From assembly GCA_947447485.1 (NCBI GenBank), contig CANFJP010000002.1, forward strand, positions 1-62,350: a DNA stretch of 62,350 nucleotides. The letters are read 5' to 3'. The notes under the pieces were generated by a model. That model saw only the letters and a program-made list of their open reading frames with translations. It was not told the origin of the DNA and did no database searches. Shown piece after piece: positions 1-8,607 of the stretch (its first letter is position 1; each line of letters opens with the position of its first letter). This DNA is from Chitinophagaceae bacterium (GTDB taxonomy: Bacteria > Bacteroidota > Bacteroidia > Chitinophagales > Chitinophagaceae). Made by a program: the position numbers and the translations under genes.

Positions 1-243
1 AATAGTATAAAAATAAACACCTATCCAAATCCTAGTGCTGGAATTTTCAATTTAACATTAGAGAGCGAATCAACTGAAGATGCTTATATCGAAGTGTTTG
101 ACTTATTTGGGAAAAGATTGTTTCAAACCAACATGTATCATAATCAGAAAGTGTCATTTGGCAGTGATTTAAGGCCAGGTAGTTATTTTGTAAGAGTAGT
201 TCAAGGACAAAAAATCATTTCGCAAAAGATTATTAAGTTATAA
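1..243 (+). CDS. C-terminal fragment of a T9SS-exported protein (type A sorting domain)
   Basis: This is the last 80 codons of a gene that begins before the window; it is missing from the ORF track because no start is present. The translation has the type IX secretion sorting pattern: YPNPSAGIFNLTL, then a short beta-sandwich with VFDLFGKRLF, LRPGSYFVRV and a basic end, QKIIKL. Such domains send proteins through the outer membrane by the Por/T9SS machinery and are removed or replaced by an anchor. The cargo cannot be identified because the N-terminal part is absent. It converges with the polysaccharide operon with 35 bases between the stops. Confidence 0.85.
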   Translation, partial: NSIKINTYPNPSAGIFNLTLESESTEDAYIEVFDLFGKRLFQTNMYHNQKVSFGSDLRPGSYFVRVVQGQKIISQKIIKL

Positions 244-278
244 TAAAACTGTTTAGATTGGATATATAAATTCAAGTC

Positions 279-1670
279 TTAATATGCATTTTTATCGCCT
301 TTAAATACACTGTATATGGTTAAGAAAACAATCTTAATATCTAGCCATACGTTCCAGTTTTCGAGATACCAGAGATCATTGGAAACCCTCATTTTAATTT
401 GAATAGGGTTGGATATCTCTCCCCGATAGCCTTTGATTTGAGCCCATCCAGTTATGCCTGGTTTGAGGAAATGTCGAATCATGTATTCGTCTATAATTTT
501 TGAGTAATCATTGGTATGTTTAACCATATGGGGCCTTGGCCCTACAATACTCATCTCGCCTTTTAAGACGTTGATAAATTGAGGAAATTCATCAATACTT
601 TTTTTTCGAATAAATTTTCCAATCTGTGTAATCCTTGTATCTGATTTGGTCGCTTGTAGATTATCCGAGACATGATTCAATTTCATGCTTCTGAATTTAA
701 GGCAGTTAAATGGTTTTTTATTTTTTCCGGTTCTTTTTTGTGAAAAGAAAATGGGTCCTTTCGAATCAATTAATATCAATAGTCCAATTATCGGAATCAT
801 CCACGATAAAAAAAACATAATAACAAATAAACTAATTATTATATCTAAGATTCTTTTTTTTACTCTATTGCCTACATCTTCTAAAGGTTCATTCCTTAAA
901 GACAAAATGGGAAGATCTCGAATATAATCAACTACAATCGGTTTATTTAAAAAAAACGACAAATTGGGAACAATTTTAAAACGGATACATGCCTTCTCTG
1001 CTTGATCCATTAAAGAGTATATGTGTAGATTTTGTTCTGGAGTAATTGTTGAAAAGATCTCTTGTACATCAAGTGTGGAAGCTACCTTGATGGTATCTTT
1101 TAAATTGCTGAGTATAGGGTAGTGGGTGAGTTCTTTTATTTTAATTTCATCATCTGCAAATCCTATTAAATTGCTATTGATTGCATCTTCTTCAAAGTAG
1201 GAAGCCAATTTTTCTGACGTTTCATTGTATCCAACGATCATGACTCTATTAAAAAAATAAAATTTCTTTTTGAAATAATTTCTGATTCCAACATATATAA
1301 ATCTGTTTAAAAGAAGACTCAGCGCAAATAGTATTGTAAATATCAAGATGAAATATCTAGATACTTGTTGATATTTCACAAAGAATAAAAATGACAAAAC
1401 CGTTATTATCCAAAATAAATAAACTTGGAGCGTATTTTTAATAAATGGCTCAAAATGAATAATTATTTTTTCAATGTATAAACCACTTAAAAATGTTAGC
1501 AATATCCAGAATAGATTTATTGTAACAGCCAGTATCAAATAATCAGAAAAAATGTAATGTTCATTGATAATACTTAAAAATACAATTCCTATTACATAAG
1601 AAGTGTTTAGTAATACTAAGTCTAATAGAATAAGGCTTATTTGCAGATATCTTCTAAATAGCCGATTCAT
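279..1670 (-). CDS. Polyprenyl-phosphate sugar-1-phosphate transferase (WbaP/WcaJ-like)
   Basis: It probably starts repeat-unit synthesis by moving a sugar-1-phosphate from a nucleotide sugar to undecaprenyl phosphate at the inner membrane. The 463 residues show four hydrophobic segments in the first 130, a middle CoA-binding-like domain (near VMIVGYNETSEKLA), another membrane helix around 275-300, and a C-terminal bacterial sugar transferase domain with FRSMKLNHV, KSIDEFPQFINVLKGEMS, VGPRP and PGITGWAQIKG. The length fits the long family members. It is the last gene of the operon and overlaps wecB by 17 bases. The donor sugar cannot be read from sequence. Confidence 0.93.
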   Translation of the reverse strand: MNRLFRRYLQISLILLDLVLLNTSYVIGIVFLSIINEHYIFSDYLILAVTINLFWILLTFLSGLYIEKIIIHFEPFIKNTLQVYLFWIITVLSFLFFVKYQQVSRYFILIFTILFALSLLLNRFIYVGIRNYFKKKFYFFNRVMIVGYNETSEKLASYFEEDAINSNLIGFADDEIKIKELTHYPILSNLKDTIKVASTLDVQEIFSTITPEQNLHIYSLMDQAEKACIRFKIVPNLSFFLNKPIVVDYIRDLPILSLRNEPLEDVGNRVKKRILDIIISLFVIMFFLSWMIPIIGLLILIDSKGPIFFSQKRTGKNKKPFNCLKFRSMKLNHVSDNLQATKSDTRITQIGKFIRKKSIDEFPQFINVLKGEMSIVGPRPHMVKHTNDYSKIIDEYMIRHFLKPGITGWAQIKGYRGEISNPIQIKMRVSNDLWYLENWNVWLDIKIVFLTIYSVFKGDKNAY

Positions 1671-2784
1671 TGATTAATAAATTAGATTGCTTTTCTATGG
1701 TTTTATCTTCATAAATAGAATTGATTTTTTTTACAATTCTTTTAGCTGTTTTTCCATCCCAAAATATAGGCACAGTTCCTTTTTTCCATTTGTCATCTAT
1801 TATTTTTTTGATGTATCGTTTTAATTTTAATAAATCGTTTCCTATTAGTTCGTTGGTGCCTATAGCAACCGTTTCTGGTCTTTCTGTAGTGGTTCTCATG
1901 GTCAGGCAGGGGATATGCAAATAAGTGGCTTCTTCTGTTATTCCTCCAGAATCTGTAATGATTCCTTTGCTATTCTTGATTAAGTAGATAAATTCAAGAT
2001 ATCCTTGCGGGTCAACCATTAATATGTTTTTATAATTTAAACTCTTTGAATCTATATTAGCTTTTGTTCTTGGATGAACGGGAAATACTACGGGTATGCC
2101 CAAAGTTGAATTGCTAATGGTAGTTAACAGATTGTCTAAATTTAAAATATTGTCAACATTGGAAGGCCTATGAAGTGTTAATAAAAAGTATGGTTGATTT
2201 TCTTTTAGGAATGTAGGTTTTTTAATTTTATCAATATTTTGAATCAGCGTATCAATCATTGTATTTCCTACTAAATATATACGATTTGTCATTATATTTT
2301 CTGCTTCTAGATTTCTACTTGCCATTGTAGTGGTAGTAAAAAAATAATCCGAAATAGAATCAGTTACCATCCTATTTATTTCTTCTGGCATATTCATATC
2401 ACGAGATCTTATTCCTGCCTCTACATGAGCAACATCTATGCAAAGCTTTTTTGCTGTTATTGCACAAGCCATAGAAGATGTAACATCGCCTACTACTAAT
2501 ACAATATCTGGCTTATTGTTGATCAGTTCTTTTTCGAATTTTATCATAATCGCTGCTGTTTGTTCTGCTTGCGATCCTCCTCCACATTCTAAATTATTAT
2601 CTGGTTTGGGGATGCCTAATTGTATAAAAAAATCACCACTCATTGATTGATCGTAGTGTTGCCCTGTATGAATCAATCTATATTCAATATTATTCCCATT
2701 GGTTTTTGACTTATTAATTTCTTTAATAATAGGGGCTATTTTCATGAAATTAGGTCTTGCGCCAGCTACGATTGTTATTTTCAT
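1654..2784 (-). CDS. wecB: UDP-N-acetylglucosamine 2-epimerase (non-hydrolysing)
   Basis: It interconverts UDP-GlcNAc and UDP-ManNAc in the cytoplasm and so supplies a ManNAc-type precursor. The 376-residue GT-B-fold protein shows the family motifs GARPNFMKIAPI at the start, GDVTSSMACAITAKK, HVEAGIRSRDMNMPEEINR, and TDSGGITEEA near residue 280. Length is normal for the family. No UDP-ManNAc dehydrogenase gene is present in the window, so the product may be used as ManNAc or altered by the nearby Gfo/Idh oxidoreductase; that is inference. The start is ATG and the gene lies 10 bases after the acetyltransferase gene. Confidence 0.93.
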   Translation of the reverse strand: MKITIVAGARPNFMKIAPIIKEINKSKTNGNNIEYRLIHTGQHYDQSMSGDFFIQLGIPKPDNNLECGGGSQAEQTAAIMIKFEKELINNKPDIVLVVGDVTSSMACAITAKKLCIDVAHVEAGIRSRDMNMPEEINRMVTDSISDYFFTTTTMASRNLEAENIMTNRIYLVGNTMIDTLIQNIDKIKKPTFLKENQPYFLLTLHRPSNVDNILNLDNLLTTISNSTLGIPVVFPVHPRTKANIDSKSLNYKNILMVDPQGYLEFIYLIKNSKGIITDSGGITEEATYLHIPCLTMRTTTERPETVAIGTNELIGNDLLKLKRYIKKIIDDKWKKGTVPIFWDGKTAKRIVKKINSIYEDKTIEKQSNLLINESAI

Positions 2785-2794
2785 AAATTGATTT

Positions 2795-3400
2795 TTATAA
2801 GTATTCTTTTACTTTAACGCCGTTTCTTTTAATAATGTATGCAGGAACACCCACTACAACTGTATTGTCTGGCACGTCTTTTACTACTACTGCATTTGCT
2901 CCAATAACTACATTATTGCCAATTGTAATCCCTCCAATGACCTTAGCGCCAGCATTGATGGTTACATTGTTTTTAATTATTGGACAATCTTCTTTATTTG
3001 AAAATCCTATACTTACTTGTTGGTTTATCCAGCAATTCTTGCCAATTGACTTTGCCCCAATCATGGTTGAAAATCCATGTTGAATAAACAATCCTCCTCC
3101 AATATTTTGATTGGTGAGATACAATGATGAAAGTTGAGGGTAAAACAAGTTTAGCAATTTTTTAATTTTCCCTACTCTCAAATAAAATACATTTCTAAAT
3201 TCTGGATAGCTATGAATTAAATACAATAGTCCTATTCCTGTTTTTAATTTTATATCATACACATCCATCCACTTGTTTATATCCTCTCTGATAACATGCT
3301 TGTTTTTGCTTACTACGTAAATACAATAGAATGGTGCGTATAGCATTATTATTAGAAATAATTTAATTTGTTTTACTATGTTGATTGAATTTATTGACAT
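2795..3400 (-). CDS. Hexapeptide-repeat acyltransferase, serine acetyltransferase-like
   Basis: This is probably an O-acetyltransferase that decorates a sugar of the polysaccharide. The 201 residues have a hydrophobic N-terminal stretch (about residues 8-30) and a C-terminal left-handed beta-helix of hexapeptide repeats, with GGGLFIQHGFSTMIGAKSI, VTINAGAKVIGG and VIGANAVVVKDVP. The QHG and the C-terminal GVPAYIIKR resemble serine acetyltransferase and colanic-acid type enzymes. The location inside a polysaccharide operon argues against cysteine biosynthesis. It lies 7 bases after the preceding gene. The acceptor sugar is unknown. Confidence 0.85.
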   Translation of the reverse strand: MSINSINIVKQIKLFLIIMLYAPFYCIYVVSKNKHVIREDINKWMDVYDIKLKTGIGLLYLIHSYPEFRNVFYLRVGKIKKLLNLFYPQLSSLYLTNQNIGGGLFIQHGFSTMIGAKSIGKNCWINQQVSIGFSNKEDCPIIKNNVTINAGAKVIGGITIGNNVVIGANAVVVKDVPDNTVVVGVPAYIIKRNGVKVKEYL

Positions 3401-3407
3401 TTTTATA

Positions 3408-4295
3408 TTAATATACTAAGTCGTATTCATTTTGATATATTCTATCATATTCTTTTATGTAATTGGCTGTTTCGTTGATATGTTGTTTGGAAGATGCTCC
3501 AAATAAGATAGAGTTAATGTTTGGGATGCTGCAGATGTAATCAATTGCTTCTTTGGCTGGTATAGCTCCCCCTCCAAATATTTGCATTGCAATCAGCCTC
3601 ATTTTGTTGTTTCTAATTGTCTTATGATATTGTTGTATTCCTCCTGACATTCTAAATCCAGCCTTATTTATGGAGCTACAAATAATTGGATTATATATGT
3701 CCATCTCATTCAGTGCATTTACCAATGCGGGTAGATTCATTGTTATAAACCCTGCTTCTGCATCGTATTTCTGTTTTATATAATCATGATAGGCTTTTAA
3801 GATATCTTTCATCCCTAGTCCTAACAATAAGTCTGTAACAACATTTTGTAGGAAAATGATTGGAGTATGTATGTTTTTAAACATTTTCATTTCAGCATCA
3901 ATCATTAGTTCCATTATTGCTATATAATCTTTTGAAACAACAGCCATGCCCCCTTTTAAGAATGACCCTAATAAATTTCCTGGAACATATTCCTTAATTG
4001 TTCCTATAATTCCATACTCTGTTATTGCATTTGCATACTTATGAGCATATGGCATACAAGGGTAGATAGTAAAATCTTCATATTTTGATTGGTCTGCTCT
4101 AATAATGTCACAAATGTTTTTAATTCGGTCGTGGGTGGTACACATGAAAGTATTAATATCCATTTCTCGTGCAATGTCAATTGTATCAACAATGCTTTTG
4201 TCATTTTTAAATTGTATAGCAATTGCTCTTGCTTTTGTTTCAGAAATATGGTTGACTCCAAAAAATTGGTTGTCTCCAAATAAAATCCTATCCAT
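3408..4295 (-). CDS. Unknown TIM-barrel-like protein, distantly aldo/keto reductase-like
   Basis: I do not recognise a characterised family with confidence. The 295 residues begin MDRILFGDNQFFGVNH and end near SILFGASSKQHINETANYI, which resembles the closing strand and cofactor loop of aldo/keto reductases (a GAS/GTS motif followed by a helix). The central segment is rich in alternating strands and helices, fitting a TIM barrel. A clear Asp-Tyr-Lys-His reductase tetrad was not identified. It sits one base after the Gfo/Idh gene, so the two probably act on the same sugar intermediate. Function beyond that is open. Confidence 0.5.
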   Translation of the reverse strand: MDRILFGDNQFFGVNHISETKARAIAIQFKNDKSIVDTIDIAREMDINTFMCTTHDRIKNICDIIRADQSKYEDFTIYPCMPYAHKYANAITEYGIIGTIKEYVPGNLLGSFLKGGMAVVSKDYIAIMELMIDAEMKMFKNIHTPIIFLQNVVTDLLLGLGMKDILKAYHDYIKQKYDAEAGFITMNLPALVNALNEMDIYNPIICSSINKAGFRMSGGIQQYHKTIRNNKMRLIAMQIFGGGAIPAKEAIDYICSIPNINSILFGASSKQHINETANYIKEYDRIYQNEYDLVY

Positions 4296-4296
4296 A

Positions 4297-5310
4297 TTAG
4301 CTTAGTTTATATTTTTTAATTTGATTGATTATTTTATCCGTATGTAAAGCTGTTTCAAATGTGTTTTTTCTATTTTTATTTTGCATAATTATAGAATCGA
4401 TAAAATAGTCTATTTGAGCAGAATATTCTTCTCCTCTTAAAAAGAAATCTACTGGCTTGGATAATGTTGTAATATTTTTAATATTCCAACCTTTTGTATA
4501 TCCATTTGGGCATTCATTTGTATTAAAATAAACTTGTAACTCAGTGGTATCTGCAATAATTTTTCCTTTTGTTCCATTGATCGTTATGGATGTTGTCATT
4601 TTCCTGTACGTTTCATCGCTCCAATTTACTGATATGCTACCCGTTATATTATTTTCCGTTTCAAGCAATGCGTATACGGCATCTTCAACATTTTCTGAAT
4701 AAATTGAATTGAGGATAGTTCCACGTACGTTTTGTATGGGAGCAACTAGATAATTGACTAGATCTATTACATGCGATGCGTAATCCATTAAACAGCCGCC
4801 ACCTTCCGCTGGGTTGCTTCTCCAATTGCTTTGTTTCCTTTTAATTACTACAGGTCCGTATGATTCTCCTTCGAAGTGATTGATGGTTCCAATATGTCCA
4901 CTTGTTACAATGTTTTTAACCTCTTCAAAAGTGCCTATAAACTTATTGTGGTATCCTACTTGGTTTATTACGTTTCTCTCTTTAACCATTTTAACTAATT
5001 GCTCTCCCATATCTAAATCGATGCAAAATGGCTTTTCCACAAATACATGAATGTTTCTTTCTATTAAATCTTTTACGATGTTACTATGGAATTTTGTTGG
5101 GACAGACACAACTACAGCATCAGGACTTACGCTTTCAAGCATTTTTTTATAATCATTAAAAATATTAAATGAAGTGTATTTTTTTAACATGTCTGTTGAG
5201 AATTTGGAAGTGTCAGCTACACCAACAATTTCAACTTTTGGATGAGCTCCTAAAATAGATAGATGTGAAATACCCATTTTTCCAATTCCTATGATTGCAA
5301 CTTTTATCAT
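4297..5310 (-). CDS. Gfo/Idh/MocA family NAD(P)-dependent sugar oxidoreductase
   Basis: It is probably a nucleotide-sugar dehydrogenase or reductase. The 337 residues show an N-terminal Rossmann fold with IGIGKMGISHLSILG, the family EKP motif in FVEKPFCIDLDMGE near residue 95, and a C-terminal substrate domain with GGGCLMDYASHVIDLVNYL, which carries the usual Asp/His pair. It overlaps the DUF354 gene by 4 bases (ATGA type) and is followed one base later by the TIM-barrel protein. Together with wecB and the acetyltransferase it forms a sugar-modification group. The exact substrate is not evident. Confidence 0.88.
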   Translation of the reverse strand: MIKVAIIGIGKMGISHLSILGAHPKVEIVGVADTSKFSTDMLKKYTSFNIFNDYKKMLESVSPDAVVVSVPTKFHSNIVKDLIERNIHVFVEKPFCIDLDMGEQLVKMVKERNVINQVGYHNKFIGTFEEVKNIVTSGHIGTINHFEGESYGPVVIKRKQSNWRSNPAEGGGCLMDYASHVIDLVNYLVAPIQNVRGTILNSIYSENVEDAVYALLETENNITGSISVNWSDETYRKMTTSITINGTKGKIIADTTELQVYFNTNECPNGYTKGWNIKNITTLSKPVDFFLRGEEYSAQIDYFIDSIIMQNKNRKNTFETALHTDKIINQIKKYKLS

Positions 5311-6335
5311 TTTTTACCTAAGTTTACTATTTCACTTTTTAATAAAATGTATGCTTTTTCTCCTTTTATCATTAATTCTTGTGCGGGATTTCTTTTTTCA
5401 ATATTGTATATAATATTTTGTATTTTCTTTGCATTAATATTTGCGTCGTGTGTCATTAGTCCTTTTGAAATTATATACTGGTCTACTGCCAGTAATTTAT
5501 CTTGATATACAGAAATGGTAGGGATACCTATAATCGCCATTTCTCTAGTCATAGACCCGCCTGCTCCAATAAAGACGCTACAATTTGATGCGATGCTTTC
5601 AAATGATAAGGGTTTTTCAGGAACCAAACAGTATTTAAATTTTTCATTTGTATAGTGTATCATTTGCTCATTGTCTCTAGGAAGAATGGTGATATTGAAG
5701 TCATGTTGAAGATTGATTATTGTTTCGTCTAAAAAATTTACTTTTCCTTTATAATATTGTGCAGTCTGTGGTTCTGGTCTTATGTATATATTATTTTTTT
5801 TATGGTTCATATTTAATCTATTTTTATAAATCTCTTTACTCTTGCTCCATAAGTATATTCCTTCTTTTACTCCAGGGTATTGAATTACTTTATTTCTTGA
5901 TATTCCCCATCCAATTATTTTGTCTATAGATAAGTTTTCAGGAATCAGTATTTTAGTTGCGAAATAAAAACTAGGCTTATTTCCCCAAGCGTGTTCATTG
6001 TCATTCGTATATATTGAGGGAATACCTAAAAGTTTTGCTACAATAGGGGAATGGAATGAGCTTTGAGAGACAGCTATATCTATCTGTTGGTTCTTTAGAA
6101 AGTTGGCAAGTTGAAATATTCGAATAGGGTATCCTGCAATTTTTTTAAAAATATTTTTTCCATAGTGTTCACCAATTACTGTAAAATCTAGTTTTTTTTG
6201 ATTCAACAGATCAATTGTATTTGCCAATGGGCGTGCTGTGATTATTATTTCATTGCCTTCGCTTTCTAATTCTTTGATTAAATCAAAAAACATATTTATA
6301 TGAGGCGAATTCGAAAGGTCGAACCATATTTTCAT
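5307..6335 (-). CDS. DUF354 family protein, GT-B-like putative glycosyltransferase
   Basis: The 342 residues match the DUF354 pattern: an opening MKIWFDLSNSPHINMFFDLI, then TNDNEHAWGNK and a C-terminal nucleotide-sugar-binding region with FIGAGGSMTREMAIIGIPT. The fold resembles MurG and UDP-GlcNAc 2-epimerase, so a glycosyltransferase or epimerase-like role is plausible, but the family is poorly characterised. It has no signal peptide or membrane segments and should be cytoplasmic. It follows the six-hairpin protein directly and overlaps the Gfo/Idh gene by 4 bases, so translation is probably coupled. Confidence 0.8.
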   Translation of the reverse strand: MKIWFDLSNSPHINMFFDLIKELESEGNEIIITARPLANTIDLLNQKKLDFTVIGEHYGKNIFKKIAGYPIRIFQLANFLKNQQIDIAVSQSSFHSPIVAKLLGIPSIYTNDNEHAWGNKPSFYFATKILIPENLSIDKIIGWGISRNKVIQYPGVKEGIYLWSKSKEIYKNRLNMNHKKNNIYIRPEPQTAQYYKGKVNFLDETIINLQHDFNITILPRDNEQMIHYTNEKFKYCLVPEKPLSFESIASNCSVFIGAGGSMTREMAIIGIPTISVYQDKLLAVDQYIISKGLMTHDANINAKKIQNIIYNIEKRNPAQELMIKGEKAYILLKSEIVNLGKK

Positions 6336-7520
6336 TTAAATGTTTTCAGATTTTGGAAGAAAGTGGTTAAGGTATATGCTCATTGATAAAAACATCCATG
6401 CTTGAGACCAACGCATATAGGGTATTTTAGAAGTAAATATTTTGTTTATTTGATAATAGAAATAACCTTTTTTAGATTGCATTTTGTCTATTGTTCTATT
6501 CAATACCTGATCTAACAATGTTTTCTTTTCTTCAATTTTACCGAGCTTTTTAAGTGTGATGATTAATTGTGATGGCGAATGGATGTCAATAGGATAGGTT
6601 GAATGATTATAGTACTTAGAAATACCTTTTTCAGTAAAAAAGTTTTTTATATAATAGTAAAATCCTCTTTCTAATGCACCTTCAAAGCTATTGTCATTGG
6701 TATATAGCATGTAATCGGAAATGCATTCTAAATTGTAACCTGTGTGAAAATTATCTACCCAGTTATGAAATGAATGATTACCATAGTTCCATGATCCATT
6801 TTCGTGTTGTTTTAAACAGCAATATTTTACTGCATTTTTAGCTGTATCTATTAGTATAGATTCTTTAGTGTAAAAATATGTTCTTGCTAATAGTCTTGCT
6901 CCTAAGAATGAAGCATTGTATACCACGCTATTATCTAATGGGGAATAGGAGAATGCTATTGAATTGTCTTTTCCTTTTGTTCTATTCAAATCTTTTAATA
7001 TAAAATCACATGTACTTCTTGCAATCTTGATCAATGATTCATCTTTAGTTATTTCATATGCATCTAGCAAAGAATTTGCTATAAAAGATGAAACGACTAT
7101 TGTAGGAGTATTTTTTGGTTGAAAAAATGCTTTGGATTGCCAATCAAAATTGTATCCCCAGCAAGCCCCAGAATACCCTTTTGTTATACTTGTATGTATT
7201 CTATTTATAAAATAGTTGATTTTTTGTAAATGATGCTCGTTTTCTTCATGTTGGTATAAATGACAGTAGCCTGAAAGGAATAGTCCCAGTGCTTTTGGAT
7301 TATATTCAGGTTCTATACCGGCAATTTTCCTCATATTTATGGGGGATCGTTTAAAAAACTGAATCCATACCAATCTTGCTAAGGAGCTTTTATTAAATAG
7401 GGGTATTTTTTTAAAAACGGAACTATTTAGCCCATCGTATGGGTCAAAGCCTTTGTATTCAGCTTCCTCACAGTATGCTTTTAATTTATTAAATGATTTC
7501 TTTATTTTATCTATTGTCAT
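6336..7520 (-). CDS. Uncharacterised alpha/alpha-toroid (six-hairpin-like) protein
   Basis: The 394 residues have helical repeats with glycine-aromatic turns, for example YSGACWGYNFDWQSKA, HENGSWNYGNHSFHNWVDN and MRWSQAWMFLSMSIYL. This is the look of (alpha/alpha)6 barrels found in glycoside hydrolases, lyases and epimerases. I see no signal peptide, so it should be cytoplasmic. Automatic annotations of relatives vary and should not be trusted. It sits between a glycosyltransferase, which it overlaps by 14 bases, and the DUF354 gene. A role in modifying or sensing a glycan intermediate is inference only. Confidence 0.6.
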   Translation of the reverse strand: MTIDKIKKSFNKLKAYCEEAEYKGFDPYDGLNSSVFKKIPLFNKSSLARLVWIQFFKRSPINMRKIAGIEPEYNPKALGLFLSGYCHLYQHEENEHHLQKINYFINRIHTSITKGYSGACWGYNFDWQSKAFFQPKNTPTIVVSSFIANSLLDAYEITKDESLIKIARSTCDFILKDLNRTKGKDNSIAFSYSPLDNSVVYNASFLGARLLARTYFYTKESILIDTAKNAVKYCCLKQHENGSWNYGNHSFHNWVDNFHTGYNLECISDYMLYTNDNSFEGALERGFYYYIKNFFTEKGISKYYNHSTYPIDIHSPSQLIITLKKLGKIEEKKTLLDQVLNRTIDKMQSKKGYFYYQINKIFTSKIPYMRWSQAWMFLSMSIYLNHFLPKSENI

Positions 7521-8592
7521 ATAAAGATTTTTTATTTCTATTTATGGTTAGATGTTCATTGATTATCGTGGAATAGAAGCTCTTACAATCGTTGGTGTCT
7601 GACTCTGTATTTATTTTAATTAGATTTTTATTATTATTAATTAATTTATTGAGTTGTAATTCTAAGTCATCAACATCCCTGGATTTAAATAGGAATGTCC
7701 CAATTGGTCTTGATACTATATCTGAAGCCAATACTTTTTTCCCAAGAAAGATGGATTCTCTAATTGTTATAGCATCCCCATCTGTATTTGTAGGCCTTAG
7801 TACAATATTTGATTTCTCAATGAGTTTAACGAAGGAGAGATTTTCATTTAATAATAAAAAGCTATCTTCTAATGATAATCTTTCTATAAGTTCTTGTGCT
7901 TGATAGTATCTTTCAGCGCCGTTTTCAAGTGACGAAACATTAAAAATAAAACATATGAGTTTTTTTTTATTGATTAGTTTACTGGTTACTTCCAAACAAA
8001 TATCAAGACCATATAAATCTTCATTATTGTAAGTGTCAAGTCTTGAGGCATTGGCGCATATTATAATTTCATTATTAAGTCTTGCTTTTGCTATCCTTTC
8101 TATAACTAGTTTTGGCAAGACAGCTTCTTCCGACATTGAAGGCGGCAAAAAAGCATGCTTAACGATACATTTGTCAATTGGTAAAGATATTTTTTCAATC
8201 ATATCTGGATTTACCAGAATTATTTTATCGGCTAGTGTATATATTTTGCTATCTATGAATCTAAAAGGAAATCTTTTCTTTTTTTTATATCCATGTATTG
8301 TTATGATTATTTTTTTTCTAAGTAGTTTACCAATAACAATATGCATTTTTTTTAAAAGGTTACTTCCGCTATGGATATATAATAGATCAGCAGCAATCAT
8401 TTTTTTAATATACGGCACCGGATTAAAACTTCTGATATTATAGAATTCACTTTTTATAATGCTAGACTCATCTATAAAGTCTAAATTAAAATCATCTTTA
8501 ATTAAACTTTTGAGTCTAGAGATATGAATACTGATTCCTCCCGCTGGCGGAGGCAAGGGGCCGGTAATAAGAATATTTGATCTTCTTGCCAT
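7507..8592 (-). CDS. Glycosyltransferase, GT-B fold (GT4-like)
   Basis: It probably adds one sugar to the lipid-linked repeat unit on the cytoplasmic face. The 361 residues open with ILITGPLPPPAGGISIHISRL, typical of GT4-type enzymes with a glycine-rich donor loop, and include LLYIHSGSN. The C-terminal half has LRPTNTDGDAITIRESIFLGKKVLASDI, which corresponds to the nucleotide-sugar-binding E-x7-E region. The start is ATG; the end overlaps the next gene by 14 bases. Donor and acceptor are unknown. Confidence 0.85.
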   Translation of the reverse strand: MARRSNILITGPLPPPAGGISIHISRLKSLIKDDFNLDFIDESSIIKSEFYNIRSFNPVPYIKKMIAADLLYIHSGSNLLKKMHIVIGKLLRKKIIITIHGYKKKKRFPFRFIDSKIYTLADKIILVNPDMIEKISLPIDKCIVKHAFLPPSMSEEAVLPKLVIERIAKARLNNEIIICANASRLDTYNNEDLYGLDICLEVTSKLINKKKLICFIFNVSSLENGAERYYQAQELIERLSLEDSFLLLNENLSFVKLIEKSNIVLRPTNTDGDAITIRESIFLGKKVLASDIVSRPIGTFLFKSRDVDDLELQLNKLINNNKNLIKINTESDTNDCKSFYSTIINEHLTINRNKKSLYDNR

Positions 8593-8607
8593 ATATTAAA
8601 TGACTTT

